NCBI GenBank assembly: GCA_945874145.1
Contig: CAMCFN010000001.1
Coordinates: forward strand, 62,001 to 126,000
Length of the DNA: 64,000 nucleotides
Reading direction: 5' to 3'
Source: Akkermansia muciniphila
Lineage (GTDB): Bacteria > Verrucomicrobiota > Verrucomicrobiia > Limisphaerales > SXTU01
Shown piece after piece: positions 8,270 to 16,170 of the stretch. Below the pieces are notes generated by a model. The model worked only from the letters and a program-made list of their open reading frames with translations, was not told the DNA's origin and did no database searches. Position 1 is the stretch's first letter; every line of letters begins with the position of its first letter. A program made the translations under genes and the position numbers.

Positions 8270-8989
8270 TCAAGTCCACCGCGCGATGCGGCTGTCGAGT
8301 TGGAAAAATTGACCGGAGATGTTGCGAGTGCCGGCGATGAACGCAGCGAAGCGGGCCACTTCCTCGAGGTCGTTAAGGCGGCCGAGTGCGTTCGCTGCGG
8401 CAAACGCTTCGAGTTGCTTTGGCGTCAGCTGGGCAGTCATGGGCGTGGGCAGCACGCCGGGGAGCAGGACGTTGACGCGCACGTTGCGTGAACCGACCTC
8501 TTTGGCGAGCGAGGTGGTGAGGCCGAGCAGCGCGGCCTTGGCGGCGGCGTAGTTGGCTTGGCCGCGATTGCCGGTGCGCGCGCTGAAGGAGGCGAGGTTG
8601 AGAATGTGGCCGTCACGCTGCTTGAGCATGGGGCGTAGGACGGCTTGCGAGCAGAGGAACGCGCCTTTGAGATGCACGTCGAGGACGCGTTGCCAGTCGT
8701 CGTCACTCAGTTGCCACGAGAGATTGTCCGCTGTGCTGCCGGCGTTGTTGATCAGCAGGTCCACGCGTTGCCAGCGGGCGAGCACTTGATCGACGGCCGC
8801 TTGGACTGCGTCGCGCGAAGTGACGTCGAGCGGGAGCGGCAGCAGGCATTCGCTTTCCGGGTGGACGTTCTCGTGGCGATAACCGGCGGCCACCCGCCAG
8901 CCTTGGGCAAGGAACTCGGCGACCAAGGCGCGACCGAGGCCGCCGGAAGCACCGGTGATCAGGGCAACTCGTGGAGCGGGTGAGGTCAT
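8270..8989 (-). CDS. SDR-family oxidoreductase (FabG-like)
   Basis: The start is set at the ATG of MTSPAPRVALITGAS (239 aa); the frame is open further upstream but that part is not conserved in kind. The protein has the Rossmann cofactor motif TGASGGLG near residues 12-19, NNAG, a serine in the LNLASFSARTG strand and the YAAAK catalytic pair, the SDR Ser-Tyr-Lys arrangement, and a C-terminal NISGQFFQLDSR stretch like FabG enzymes (which reduce 3-oxoacyl-ACP). The true substrate is not clear, because no fatty-acid synthesis genes are adjacent. Confidence 0.85.
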   Translation of the reverse strand: MTSPAPRVALITGASGGLGRALVAEFLAQGWRVAAGYRHENVHPESECLLPLPLDVTSRDAVQAAVDQVLARWQRVDLLINNAGSTADNLSWQLSDDDWQRVLDVHLKGAFLCSQAVLRPMLKQRDGHILNLASFSARTGNRGQANYAAAKAALLGLTTSLAKEVGSRNVRVNVLLPGVLPTPMTAQLTPKQLEAFAAANALGRLNDLEEVARFAAFIAGTRNISGQFFQLDSRIARWT

Positions 8990-9140
8990 GCTAATTCCGG
9001 CAGGGGGGATTGAACGCAAGGGCGAAAAGGAAGCCGCGCCGCTCTGCTCGTTGCCCGACCGTGCTGCGGCAATGGCAAGCGCCCCATTTCCTTGGCGTCC
9101 TCGCGCCTTTGCGGCTGTGCGATAAACGCCGTGGTTGGGT

Positions 9141-10412
9141 TCATGACTGGGCGGGTGGCTCAATGGCCCACTCGCCGCCGAGCATCACGCCTGCGATGGT
9201 CGGCAGGGTTTGCACGGTGGTTTCCACGGCTTGCTTGACCGTCGTATCCGAACGCAGCACGAGCAAGTCTGCGTAAGCCCGGCGCGTCAATTGTCCGACT
9301 TTTCCACGCAGGCAAATCGCCGCGGCGGCGTTGCGGGTGACCAGATCGAGAAGTTCGGCCGGAGAGAACTCGGGGTGCTTCACAGCGAAAAGACGGAGTT
9401 CGGCGAAGAGGTCCAGCTCGGGCAGGCGGCGGCCATCCTTGCCGATGCTCGCCAGACTGTCGGTGCCGAGGCAGAGGTTCACGCCCGCCGCGCGCAGCTC
9501 CTGGGCCGGGAAAGTTTGGTGGTTGAAAAACGCATGGCTGCGCGGGCAATGCACCACACTCGCCCCGGCGTGCCCAAGCAAATCCGCGTCCCCAGGTGCC
9601 AGATGGTTCACATGGACGGCCAAAAACCTCGGATCAAGCAGATGGAGCGCCGCCAGTTGCTGGACCGGGGAACGCGTGCCGCAATCGCTCATGTCCCGGC
9701 CGTTTTTGCGCAACCAGTCAAACATGGCTCCGCGTCCGTGGCGGAACATTTCGAACTCAGATGCGGACTCCGCGACGTGCATGGTGAGCGGCCAGCCGGC
9801 GCGGTGGGCGCTGCGGCGCACGAGCTTCAGCAGCTCCGGGTTCGTGGTGTAGAGCGCGTGGGGCGAAAGCGCCGCGCGGCTGCGGCCCACCGGCAGTTCA
9901 CGGAGTTGCTGAAGGGTTTGCCGGACCAGCGTGGCCGGGCGCAGCCGGCGGCGGACGGAGATCAGTTCAAGGTGGGAAATCACCCGCAACGGCGTGGCTT
10001 CCCACACCTCGGGCAACAGCTCGGGAACTGCCTCGATGTCGCCGACGGTGGTGCAGCCATGCGTGAGGAGCTGCCGGGCACCGTGGAGCCAGGACTGGGC
10101 GAAGTCGGTGTAGCTCCAGCCGGCCTTGAGCGCGACAATCGCCTCGACCCAGTTCAGGAAGGACTTGGGCGGCGGAATCGCCCCCGCCATGTCGGTGTAG
10201 TCGAGATGGCAATGGGCGTTGACGAGGCCGGGCAGGAGGACGACTTCCCCGAGGTCGCGCTTTTGCGCCGGGGCCTCGCGCCGGAGATCACGCCAGCGCC
10301 CCACCGCCACAATGCGGCCTCGGGAAACGAAAACCGCGCCGTCCTCAATCGCCGGCTGGGCGACTGGCAGGACGACGCGGGCACGGTAAGTGACCGGGGG
10401 CGGCTGGGCCAT
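9141..10412 (-). CDS. Amidohydrolase-family metal-dependent deaminase/hydrolase (TRZ/ATZ type)
   Basis: A 423-aa cytosolic enzyme. The metal-binding NAHCHLDYTD motif (H67, H69) follows a short beta-sandwich start. Further ligands are in the LSPHALYTTN, LTMHVAESASEFEMF and LGTDSLAS segments. The end of the protein rebuilds the beta-sandwich (DLLVLRSD, then a final GVMLGGEW). The HVAES segment resembles the aminodeoxyfutalosine deaminase/SAH deaminase branch, but the substrate cannot be fixed. It overlaps the start side of the hpf gene by one base (TGATG), suggesting coupling. Confidence 0.8.
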   Translation of the reverse strand: MAQPPPVTYRARVVLPVAQPAIEDGAVFVSRGRIVAVGRWRDLRREAPAQKRDLGEVVLLPGLVNAHCHLDYTDMAGAIPPPKSFLNWVEAIVALKAGWSYTDFAQSWLHGARQLLTHGCTTVGDIEAVPELLPEVWEATPLRVISHLELISVRRRLRPATLVRQTLQQLRELPVGRSRAALSPHALYTTNPELLKLVRRSAHRAGWPLTMHVAESASEFEMFRHGRGAMFDWLRKNGRDMSDCGTRSPVQQLAALHLLDPRFLAVHVNHLAPGDADLLGHAGASVVHCPRSHAFFNHQTFPAQELRAAGVNLCLGTDSLASIGKDGRRLPELDLFAELRLFAVKHPEFSPAELLDLVTRNAAAAICLRGKVGQLTRRAYADLLVLRSDTTVKQAVETTVQTLPTIAGVMLGGEWAIEPPAQS

Positions 10413-10759
10413 CAGGCGGCCCGCCGGCGCTCTTTGCTCGCGGCCGCCTCGGTGTGCTTCTTTGCCTTGGTCTTGCTGTGGCGCTTGCGGATTTGCTGCT
10501 CGATCTTCTTCGTGACGGCATCGATGGCCGCGTAGAGATCCGCCTCGTGGTCTTCGGCGAAGAGATCCGGTCCGCGAATGCCGATACGCATGGAGCAGCC
10601 GAACGCCTTGGCGGGGTCGCGGGTGTCGTCGTGTTCGATGGTGACCCGGGCATCAATCGTCCAGCGGTCGAAATGCTCGAGCTTGTCGATCTTGGCGAGG
10701 ATGTGGTCCTCGATGGCCTTGGTCAAAGTGACGTTGTGGGTTGAGAGAATCAACTTCAT
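10412..10759 (-). CDS. hpf: Ribosome hibernation-promoting factor / sigma54 modulation protein, short form
   Basis: The ATG at 10759 gives 115 aa starting MKLILSTHNVTLTKAIEDHI. It has the HPF/RaiA beta-alpha fold features: STHNVTLT, KIDKLEHFDRWTIDARVTIE, a DLFAEDHEADLYAAIDAVTKKIEQQIRK helix and a basic, Ala-rich tail. It lacks the C-terminal dimerisation domain of long HPF. The protein should bind the 30S subunit under stress or stationary conditions. It is the second gene in a run comF-hpf-amidohydrolase. Confidence 0.92.
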   Translation of the reverse strand: MKLILSTHNVTLTKAIEDHILAKIDKLEHFDRWTIDARVTIEHDDTRDPAKAFGCSMRIGIRGPDLFAEDHEADLYAAIDAVTKKIEQQIRKRHSKTKAKKHTEAAASKERRRAA

Positions 10760-10816
10760 GCGGAGAGCTTGGCGGTGAGGCGGCGGGAAATCCAGCCGGG
10801 AATTGGCGGACATGCA

Positions 10817-11563
10817 TCACAAACCGCGCGCCAGTGTCCAGACGAGCACTTCGCCCGCGCCGATTTCGCGGAGAATCCGGGCCACGGCACTGGTTGTGGC
10901 CCCGGTGGTGAGCACGTCATCCAGCACGAGCAGCCGCTCGCCGTGCAAGGACTTGGGCCGCACGGGGGCGAAGGCGCGGCGGACGTTGTCGGCACGCGCA
11001 TGTTTGTCGAGCTGGGTTTGCGTGCGGGTAGGCTGGTCGCGCCGGACGAGGTCGGTGCGGACGGGGATTCCCAGCGCCGTGGCGAGGGGTCGGGCTAGGC
11101 GTTCGGCTTGGTTGAACTCGCGCTCGCGCTCCTTTACCGGGTGGAGTGGCACCGGCACGATGCCAGCCAGCTTTTCCGCCCGTAGCGCGGGGACGGCTTG
11201 GCGGAGCAGCAGTTCCGCCAGAAATGGCTCAAACCACAGATCCCGGTTGTATTTGTAGCGGTGGATGACTTCGCGCACGCGGTCGTTGGCCACCACGGCG
11301 GCGCGGGCGGAAACGAAGTGAAGTTCGAGGTCGCGGCAATTCGAGCACTCGAACGCGGTCGTGATGTCGCCGGCGAAAGGCAGCCCGCAGCGGTCGCAGC
11401 AAGGGGGTTGGACAAAGCGGACCTGCTCCCAGCAATGCTCGCAGACGTAGCCCTCGGCCGCCCCGGCCCGGTGCTTCTGGCAGAGCTGGCAGACGGGTGG
11501 ATAGAGGAAGGCCAGCGCGGCCTCGCTCCACTCACGCAAGCGGGGGGCGGTTGAGAGGTTCAT
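10817..11563 (-). CDS. comF: ComF family phosphoribosyltransferase-like protein
   Basis: From ATG at 11563 the protein has 248 aa. Cysteine pairs CQLCQK, CEHCW, CDRCG and CSNC in the N-terminal third form a zinc-ribbon, followed by a phosphoribosyltransferase fold with KYNRD and the PRPP-binding LLVLDDVLTTGATT motif near the C-terminus. ComF proteins act in DNA uptake or recombination in competent bacteria, but the exact role is unclear outside those. The ATG lies inside the end of the upstream protease gene (32-base overlap), so the two are coupled. Confidence 0.9.
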   Translation of the reverse strand: MNLSTAPRLREWSEAALAFLYPPVCQLCQKHRAGAAEGYVCEHCWEQVRFVQPPCCDRCGLPFAGDITTAFECSNCRDLELHFVSARAAVVANDRVREVIHRYKYNRDLWFEPFLAELLLRQAVPALRAEKLAGIVPVPLHPVKEREREFNQAERLARPLATALGIPVRTDLVRRDQPTRTQTQLDKHARADNVRRAFAPVRPKSLHGERLLVLDDVLTTGATTSAVARILREIGAGEVLVWTLARGL

Positions 11564-12464
11564 CGGGAGTGGATGGCGTTTGCGCCTGCCAGCGTATGCA
11601 CGCGACACCGGCGAGCAGCCCCAGCATGACCAGCAGCGCGAGCCAGCCATCGAGCAGCTTGTCCGTGCCCCAAAAGGCCCCGCCGGGATGGGTGCCAGGC
11701 CCGGTCAGGGACTTGAAAACTTTCAGCCAAAAGACCCAGCCCGCGTGCAGACCGATGGAAAACCACAGGCTCCCCGTCCGCGCATACGCCAGCGCCAGCA
11801 CCGCCCCGCCCACAGTGAGCGTCAACCCCGCCGGAAACAGGTTTTCCGGCGCGATCATCCCCTGCATCATGCGGGGCAAGAGCGACAGCCCCGAATGCCA
11901 CACTACGGGACCGGGATGCTCCACGCGCGCCATAAAATGGAGGACCGCGTAAATGACTCCGCTGCTGACGATGGCCACTGGGAGTGACCAAGATTGACGC
12001 ATTGCCCCAAAGATGACGCCCCGGAACAGCACCTCTTCGAGCACGGCCACGACGATGGCGGTGAGCGCGGCTTTGCCCACCAGCGCGAGGAGCAGCGGCA
12101 GGGACGGGGGGAGGTTCAGGCTCCGCACCCCGACCGCCACGACGCCCAGCGCCACCGCGCTCAGGGAGACGAAACCCACCGCCAGCCCCAGCCCCAGCCG
12201 CCGTCCGGCCAGCGGTGTCCAAGCCCAGCCCAGCGCCACCGTGCGGTTGAGGCGAAAGGCCCGGATGAACGGCCACAATCCGACCAGCGCCGCGATCAGC
12301 AGGCAGCGGTTGAGATAGCGGTGGAAAGGCTGCTTGGCCAGGCCAGGCAGCAGCCCGGCATCAACCGCCGCCCACTGGCCGAGCTGATGGAGCGGCGGGG
12401 CCAGCAACGCGGCCCCCAACAGCACGCCGAGCAGATAAAGCAGGAGAAGACCAGCAGCGCGCAC
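11532..12464 (-). CDS. CPBP-family intramembrane metalloprotease
   Basis: A polytopic membrane protein (310 aa from the GTG at 12464, before RAAGLLLLYLLGVLLG). An ATG at 12575 would add 37 residues that look non-coding and would overlap the region upstream of the divergent kinase-like gene, so the later start is preferred. The CPBP motif EEVLFRG is present with downstream helix motifs RxxxS-type and AVLHFMAR. CPBP proteases (type II CAAX family) cleave within membranes or process prenylated or bacteriocin-related peptides; the substrate is unknown. It is probably the first gene of the comF-hpf run. Confidence 0.8.
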   Translation of the reverse strand: MRAAGLLLLYLLGVLLGAALLAPPLHQLGQWAAVDAGLLPGLAKQPFHRYLNRCLLIAALVGLWPFIRAFRLNRTVALGWAWTPLAGRRLGLGLAVGFVSLSAVALGVVAVGVRSLNLPPSLPLLLALVGKAALTAIVVAVLEEVLFRGVIFGAMRQSWSLPVAIVSSGVIYAVLHFMARVEHPGPVVWHSGLSLLPRMMQGMIAPENLFPAGLTLTVGGAVLALAYARTGSLWFSIGLHAGWVFWLKVFKSLTGPGTHPGGAFWGTDKLLDGWLALLVMLGLLAGVACIRWQAQTPSTPDEPLNRPPLA

Positions 12465-12629
12465 GGAGGGATTAGAAGACCTTGCCGCTGACCCGCCAAG
12501 CGCATATTGTCCGCCCCCGGAGACGAGGCGGGCCCAGCAAATGCCGAGCCGGCGTGATTGCCTGTTACCATTCATGCCCCAGCAACGTCCCTTGCGCCGA
12601 AGCAGTCAGCGACCCATAGCCCAAAGACC

Positions 12630-13505
12630 ATGTTACCGCTGGGAATTTTCCGGAAGAAACCGAAGCCGACCGTCAGCGACCCCGATGCGGCCCATCTTTT
12701 TGGCCCCTATTCGCTCCATGAGCTGATCAACCGCGGCGGAACAGCGGAGATTTGGTCGGCCACCGATCAGGACGGCCAGCGATACGCCCTCCGCCGCCTG
12801 CTCGGGAAGGGCACCGCCTCCAAAGTGGCGCGGAAGCAATTCCTGCATGGCTGCGACGTGCTGGAGGCGATCCACGGCCACCCTTTCATCGTCGGCTTTC
12901 ACCAGCATGGGAAAATTGGCGGGGTGGATTTCACGCTGCTGGAGCAAGTGGACGGCGCCAACCTCAAGCTGCTCATCACCCGGAGCGATCCGATGCTCGG
13001 CGAGTTCGTGGGCAACATCCTGATCGACATGGCCGTGGCCTTGGAGCACATGCACGAGAAGGGTTTTATCCACCTCGACTTCAAGCCCGAGAACGTGCTG
13101 GTGACGCGCGCCGGTGACATCCGGTTGGTGGACTTCGACCTCGCCCAGCCGCTGCCCAAGAAGCCCACCCGGATGCCCAGCAACGCCGGCACCGCCGCTT
13201 ACATGTCGCCCGAGCAGCTCCACAACGATCCGCTCGACCAGCGGGCCGACATCTTCTCCTACGGCGTGACTGCCTATGAGCTGCTCACCTTCCGCAAACC
13301 CTTCACTGGCGACACCCCGGAGGCCGTCCTGCGCAAACAGCTCGACGAAAAGCACCCCGTCCCGCCGCCACGGGACTTCAATGACGACATCCCCATCGCC
13401 GTCGAGCGCATCATTCTCAAGTGCTTGGAACGCGATCCCGAGAAGCGCATCCCGAACGCGCACGTGCTGGTCACCCAGATGCAGCAGGCGCTGTATGTGA
13501 AGTAG
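12630..13505 (+). CDS. Serine/threonine protein kinase-like protein with altered ATP-binding residues
   Basis: From ATG at 12630 the protein has 291 aa. It keeps a glycine-rich INRGGTAEIW loop, a catalytic loop HLDFKPENVL (D150, K152, N155), the metal-binding D168 in DFD (instead of DFG), the SPE motif (193-195), the D207 of the F helix and R273. However, the beta3 lysine is replaced by R55 (YALRRL), and the alpha-C glutamate position appears to be G74 (QFLHGCDVLEAI). The residues that transfer phosphate are present but the Lys-Glu pair is not, so it may be an atypical kinase or a pseudokinase. No transmembrane or sensor domain is seen. Confidence 0.82.
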   Translation: MLPLGIFRKKPKPTVSDPDAAHLFGPYSLHELINRGGTAEIWSATDQDGQRYALRRLLGKGTASKVARKQFLHGCDVLEAIHGHPFIVGFHQHGKIGGVDFTLLEQVDGANLKLLITRSDPMLGEFVGNILIDMAVALEHMHEKGFIHLDFKPENVLVTRAGDIRLVDFDLAQPLPKKPTRMPSNAGTAAYMSPEQLHNDPLDQRADIFSYGVTAYELLTFRKPFTGDTPEAVLRKQLDEKHPVPPPRDFNDDIPIAVERIILKCLERDPEKRIPNAHVLVTQMQQALYVK

Positions 13506-13555
13506 GTGCCGCTTCCGACTTGCACGCGGCGGCGCGGTCTTCAACCTATCGCCGT

Positions 13556-14269
13556 ATGTCATCCAAAACCGCAGTAGTCACCGGGGCCGGCAGTGGAGTC
13601 GGCCAAGCCATCGCCTTGAAACTCGCCGCGCAGGGCTGGAAGGTCGCCATCCTCGGCCGACGCGAGGAAGCCTTGAAAAACACCGTCAAGCTGGCGAAGA
13701 AGCACGCCAAGCAGTTGCTCGTCATCCCCTGCGACATCGGCGAGGTGGCGCAAGTCGGCGCAATGACCAAGACGGTGCTCGCCAAGTTCAAGTCCGTGGA
13801 AGTGCTCGTGAACGCGGCGGGCACGAACATTCCGCGTCGCTCGTTGGTCGAGCTTTCGCTGGAAGATTACCACGCCGTCATGGCTGCGAACCTCCACGGT
13901 TCCTACTACTGCGCGCAGGCGTTCCTACCGCAAATGCGCGCGCGCAAGTCCGGCACCATCGTGAACATCGTTTCCGAAGCCGGACTCAAGGCCAGCCCCA
14001 AGAGCGGGCCGAGCTACGTGCTCTCGAAGTTCGGCCAGGCCGGGCTGACGCAGTGCATCAACGCCGAAGAGCGCGCCAACGGCATCCGCGCCTGCTCCAT
14101 CTTCCCCGGTGACATCGACACCGAGTTGCTCGGTAAGCGCCCCGTCGTGCCCGACGCCGTCGCCCGCGCCAAGATGATGAAGCCCGAGGACATCGCCGAT
14201 TGCGCCCTGCTGGCCATCAACCTCCCGTTCCGCTGCGTCGTGGAGGAGATGCTGGTGCGGCCGGGTTGA
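13556..14269 (+). CDS. SDR-family oxidoreductase
   Basis: A 237-aa protein from ATG at 13556, with a TGAGSGVG cofactor loop near residue 9, NAAG, the VNIVSEAG strand and a YVLSK active-site pair. It is a classical short-chain dehydrogenase/reductase that should use NAD(P)H. It starts 50 bases after the kinase-like gene on the same strand. The substrate is not known. Its 3' side is followed by a strong inverted repeat. Confidence 0.85.
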   Translation: MSSKTAVVTGAGSGVGQAIALKLAAQGWKVAILGRREEALKNTVKLAKKHAKQLLVIPCDIGEVAQVGAMTKTVLAKFKSVEVLVNAAGTNIPRRSLVELSLEDYHAVMAANLHGSYYCAQAFLPQMRARKSGTIVNIVSEAGLKASPKSGPSYVLSKFGQAGLTQCINAEERANGIRACSIFPGDIDTELLGKRPVVPDAVARAKMMKPEDIADCALLAINLPFRCVVEEMLVRPG

Positions 14270-14281
14270 ACCCCATCTCGC

Positions 14282-14353
14282 AGGAGACGACGTAAGGAGT
14301 CTCTAACTTCTCCGCCTTCCGAGTTTGAAGTGAGACTCCTCACGTCGTCTCCT
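14282..14353. repeat. Inverted repeat with 23-bp arms (GAGACGACGT type)
   Basis: AGGAGACGACGT... at 14282-14304 pairs with the inverted copy at 14331-14353, 21 of 23 positions matching, around a 26-base loop. It lies between the SDR gene and the M16 peptidase pair. A smaller element, CGAAGTGA-TCACTTCG followed by TCTCCTACG at 63303-63331, resembles it, so this is probably a dispersed family. It may also act as a transcription boundary. Confidence 0.75.
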
Positions 14354-14418
14354 ACGGTGCAATTGACGCCGCTCCCCCTTTCAGGCTTTCTTTCCCGCAC
14401 GTTCAACCGCCGCCACGC

Positions 14419-16155
14419 ATGACCTCCAAGTTCCTCCCGCTCTGCCTCCTCCTCGCCGCCCTCGCCCTGCCCGCCCGCGCGCAGAAGGTGCCCGTCATCG
14501 AGAAGACGCTCTCCAACGGAATGCGCCTCCTCCTGTTCCCGCGCCACGACGAGCCGACTGTCGCCGGCGGCTGGGTCGCGCACGTGGGCAGCGCCAACGA
14601 GCGGCCCGGCATCACGGGCATCGCGCACCTCTTCGAGCACATGATGTTCAAGGGCACGCCCACGCTCGGCACCAAGGACTACAAGAAGGACGTTGAAATC
14701 ATCAACGAGCAGGAGCGCGTGCGTGACTTGATGCGCCAGGAAGAGTCCGTGATGCGCACGATGTGGCGGCGCGGGGAAATCACCGACCTGCAAAACCCGG
14801 ACACCTGGACGCCGCGCTTCAAGGAGCTCCAAGCCCAGTTCAAGAAGCTCGTGGATGCGCAGCGCGAAATCCTCGTGAAGAACGAGTTCGACCGCATTTA
14901 CACCTCCAACGGCGGCTCGCAGATGAACGCCTACACCAGCCAGGACGTGACGGTCTATTTCACCACCGTCCCGGCGAACAAGCTGGAGCTGTGGATGTGG
15001 ATGGAGAGCGGGCGCCTGCTCGCGCCGGTCTTCCGCGAGTTCTACGCCGAGCGCGACGTGGTCTTCGAGGAGCGCCGGATGCGCACCGAGTCCACGCCCA
15101 CGGGCCGCATCGAGGAGTCGTTTTGGGCAATGTTCTGGGAGTCGCACCCGTATTCTTGGCCGGTCGTCGGCTGGCCTTCCGACATCCCCGCCATCTCGAA
15201 GAAGCAGGCGGATGAGTTCTACGCCCTCTACTACGCGCCGCAAAACCTCACCACCGTCCTCGTCGGTGACTTCGACCCCGACAAAGCCACCGCGCTGGCC
15301 GAGAAGTATCTCGGCCGCATTCCGCGCGGCAAGGAAGCCGCGCCCGACGTGGTCACGCTCGAAATCAAACAGCCCGCCGAGAAGCGCATGAACGGCGAGG
15401 CCGACACCAACCCGCAGGTGGACATCATGTGGCACACGCCCGCGTTCGGTCACAAGGACACTTACCCACTCGCCGTCCTCGCGCAGCTCCTTTCCACCCG
15501 CACAGGCCGTCTGTACAAGGGCCTCGTGGTTAGCTCGAAGGTCGCGACCGAGGCCTACGCGCAGCAGCACTCGATGCGCTGGGCGAGCTTGTTCAACGTG
15601 GGCGGTGAGGTGACCGACGGCAAAACGCCTGCGGACCTTGAGACTGGCCTGCTGGCCGAGATTGAGAGAATCAAGACGAGTGAAGTGCCGCCCGAGGAAT
15701 TGCAGAAGGTGAAGAACAACTTCGCCGCCGCCGAATACCGCAAGCTCTCCAACAACCACGCCATCATGCAAGCGCTGCTGCGCTACGACGGCCTCGGCCA
15801 CTGGCAGGAAATCAACGAGGCCGGCCCCAAGCTCCAGGCCGTCACCGCCGCCGACGTGAAGCGCGTGGCCGAGACTTACCTCACGAAGGAAAACCGGAAC
15901 GTCGCCTCCATCGTCCGCAAGGCCGGCAAGAGCGCGAGTGACGACCCCGACCTCGTGGGGCTGTCCGCTCAGCAGTTGCCCGCCGTGCGGCAGTTCATCG
16001 GCCGGCTGAAGGAAGAGAAGAACGTCGAGGCGCTCAAGACGCGGCTGAAGCAGATGGAAGAGCAGGCCGCGAAAGCCGACGCGAAGAACCAGCAGTTCCT
16101 GACCATCCTCAAGAAGAAGACCGCCGAGCGCATCGCGGAACTGGAGAAGAAGTAA
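14419..16155 (+). CDS. M16 family zinc metallopeptidase, active subunit
   Basis: A 578-aa exported protein with a signal peptide (MTSKFLPLCLLLAALALPARAQ). The HxxEH zinc motif is HLFEH (H70, E73, H74), and a distal glutamate lies in the FREFYAERDVVFEERRM stretch. About 60 additional residues lie between the zinc motif and the NAYTSQDVTVYF segment, compared with the usual family layout. The C-terminus is a charged coiled-coil-like tail ending KKKTAERIAELEKK. The protein is followed after 15 bases by a second M16 gene that lacks the zinc motif. Together they should form a heterodimeric periplasmic peptidase of the M16B kind. Confidence 0.9.
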   Translation: MTSKFLPLCLLLAALALPARAQKVPVIEKTLSNGMRLLLFPRHDEPTVAGGWVAHVGSANERPGITGIAHLFEHMMFKGTPTLGTKDYKKDVEIINEQERVRDLMRQEESVMRTMWRRGEITDLQNPDTWTPRFKELQAQFKKLVDAQREILVKNEFDRIYTSNGGSQMNAYTSQDVTVYFTTVPANKLELWMWMESGRLLAPVFREFYAERDVVFEERRMRTESTPTGRIEESFWAMFWESHPYSWPVVGWPSDIPAISKKQADEFYALYYAPQNLTTVLVGDFDPDKATALAEKYLGRIPRGKEAAPDVVTLEIKQPAEKRMNGEADTNPQVDIMWHTPAFGHKDTYPLAVLAQLLSTRTGRLYKGLVVSSKVATEAYAQQHSMRWASLFNVGGEVTDGKTPADLETGLLAEIERIKTSEVPPEELQKVKNNFAAAEYRKLSNNHAIMQALLRYDGLGHWQEINEAGPKLQAVTAADVKRVAETYLTKENRNVASIVRKAGKSASDDPDLVGLSAQQLPAVRQFIGRLKEEKNVEALKTRLKQMEEQAAKADAKNQQFLTILKKKTAERIAELEKK

Positions 16156-16170
16156 CTTAAGACCTTTCCC

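Noticed and set aside
9000-9140. Possible small gene between the SDR and the amidohydrolase
   Set aside because: The frames are short and show no start signal or recognisable motif; I see nothing else in this stretch.
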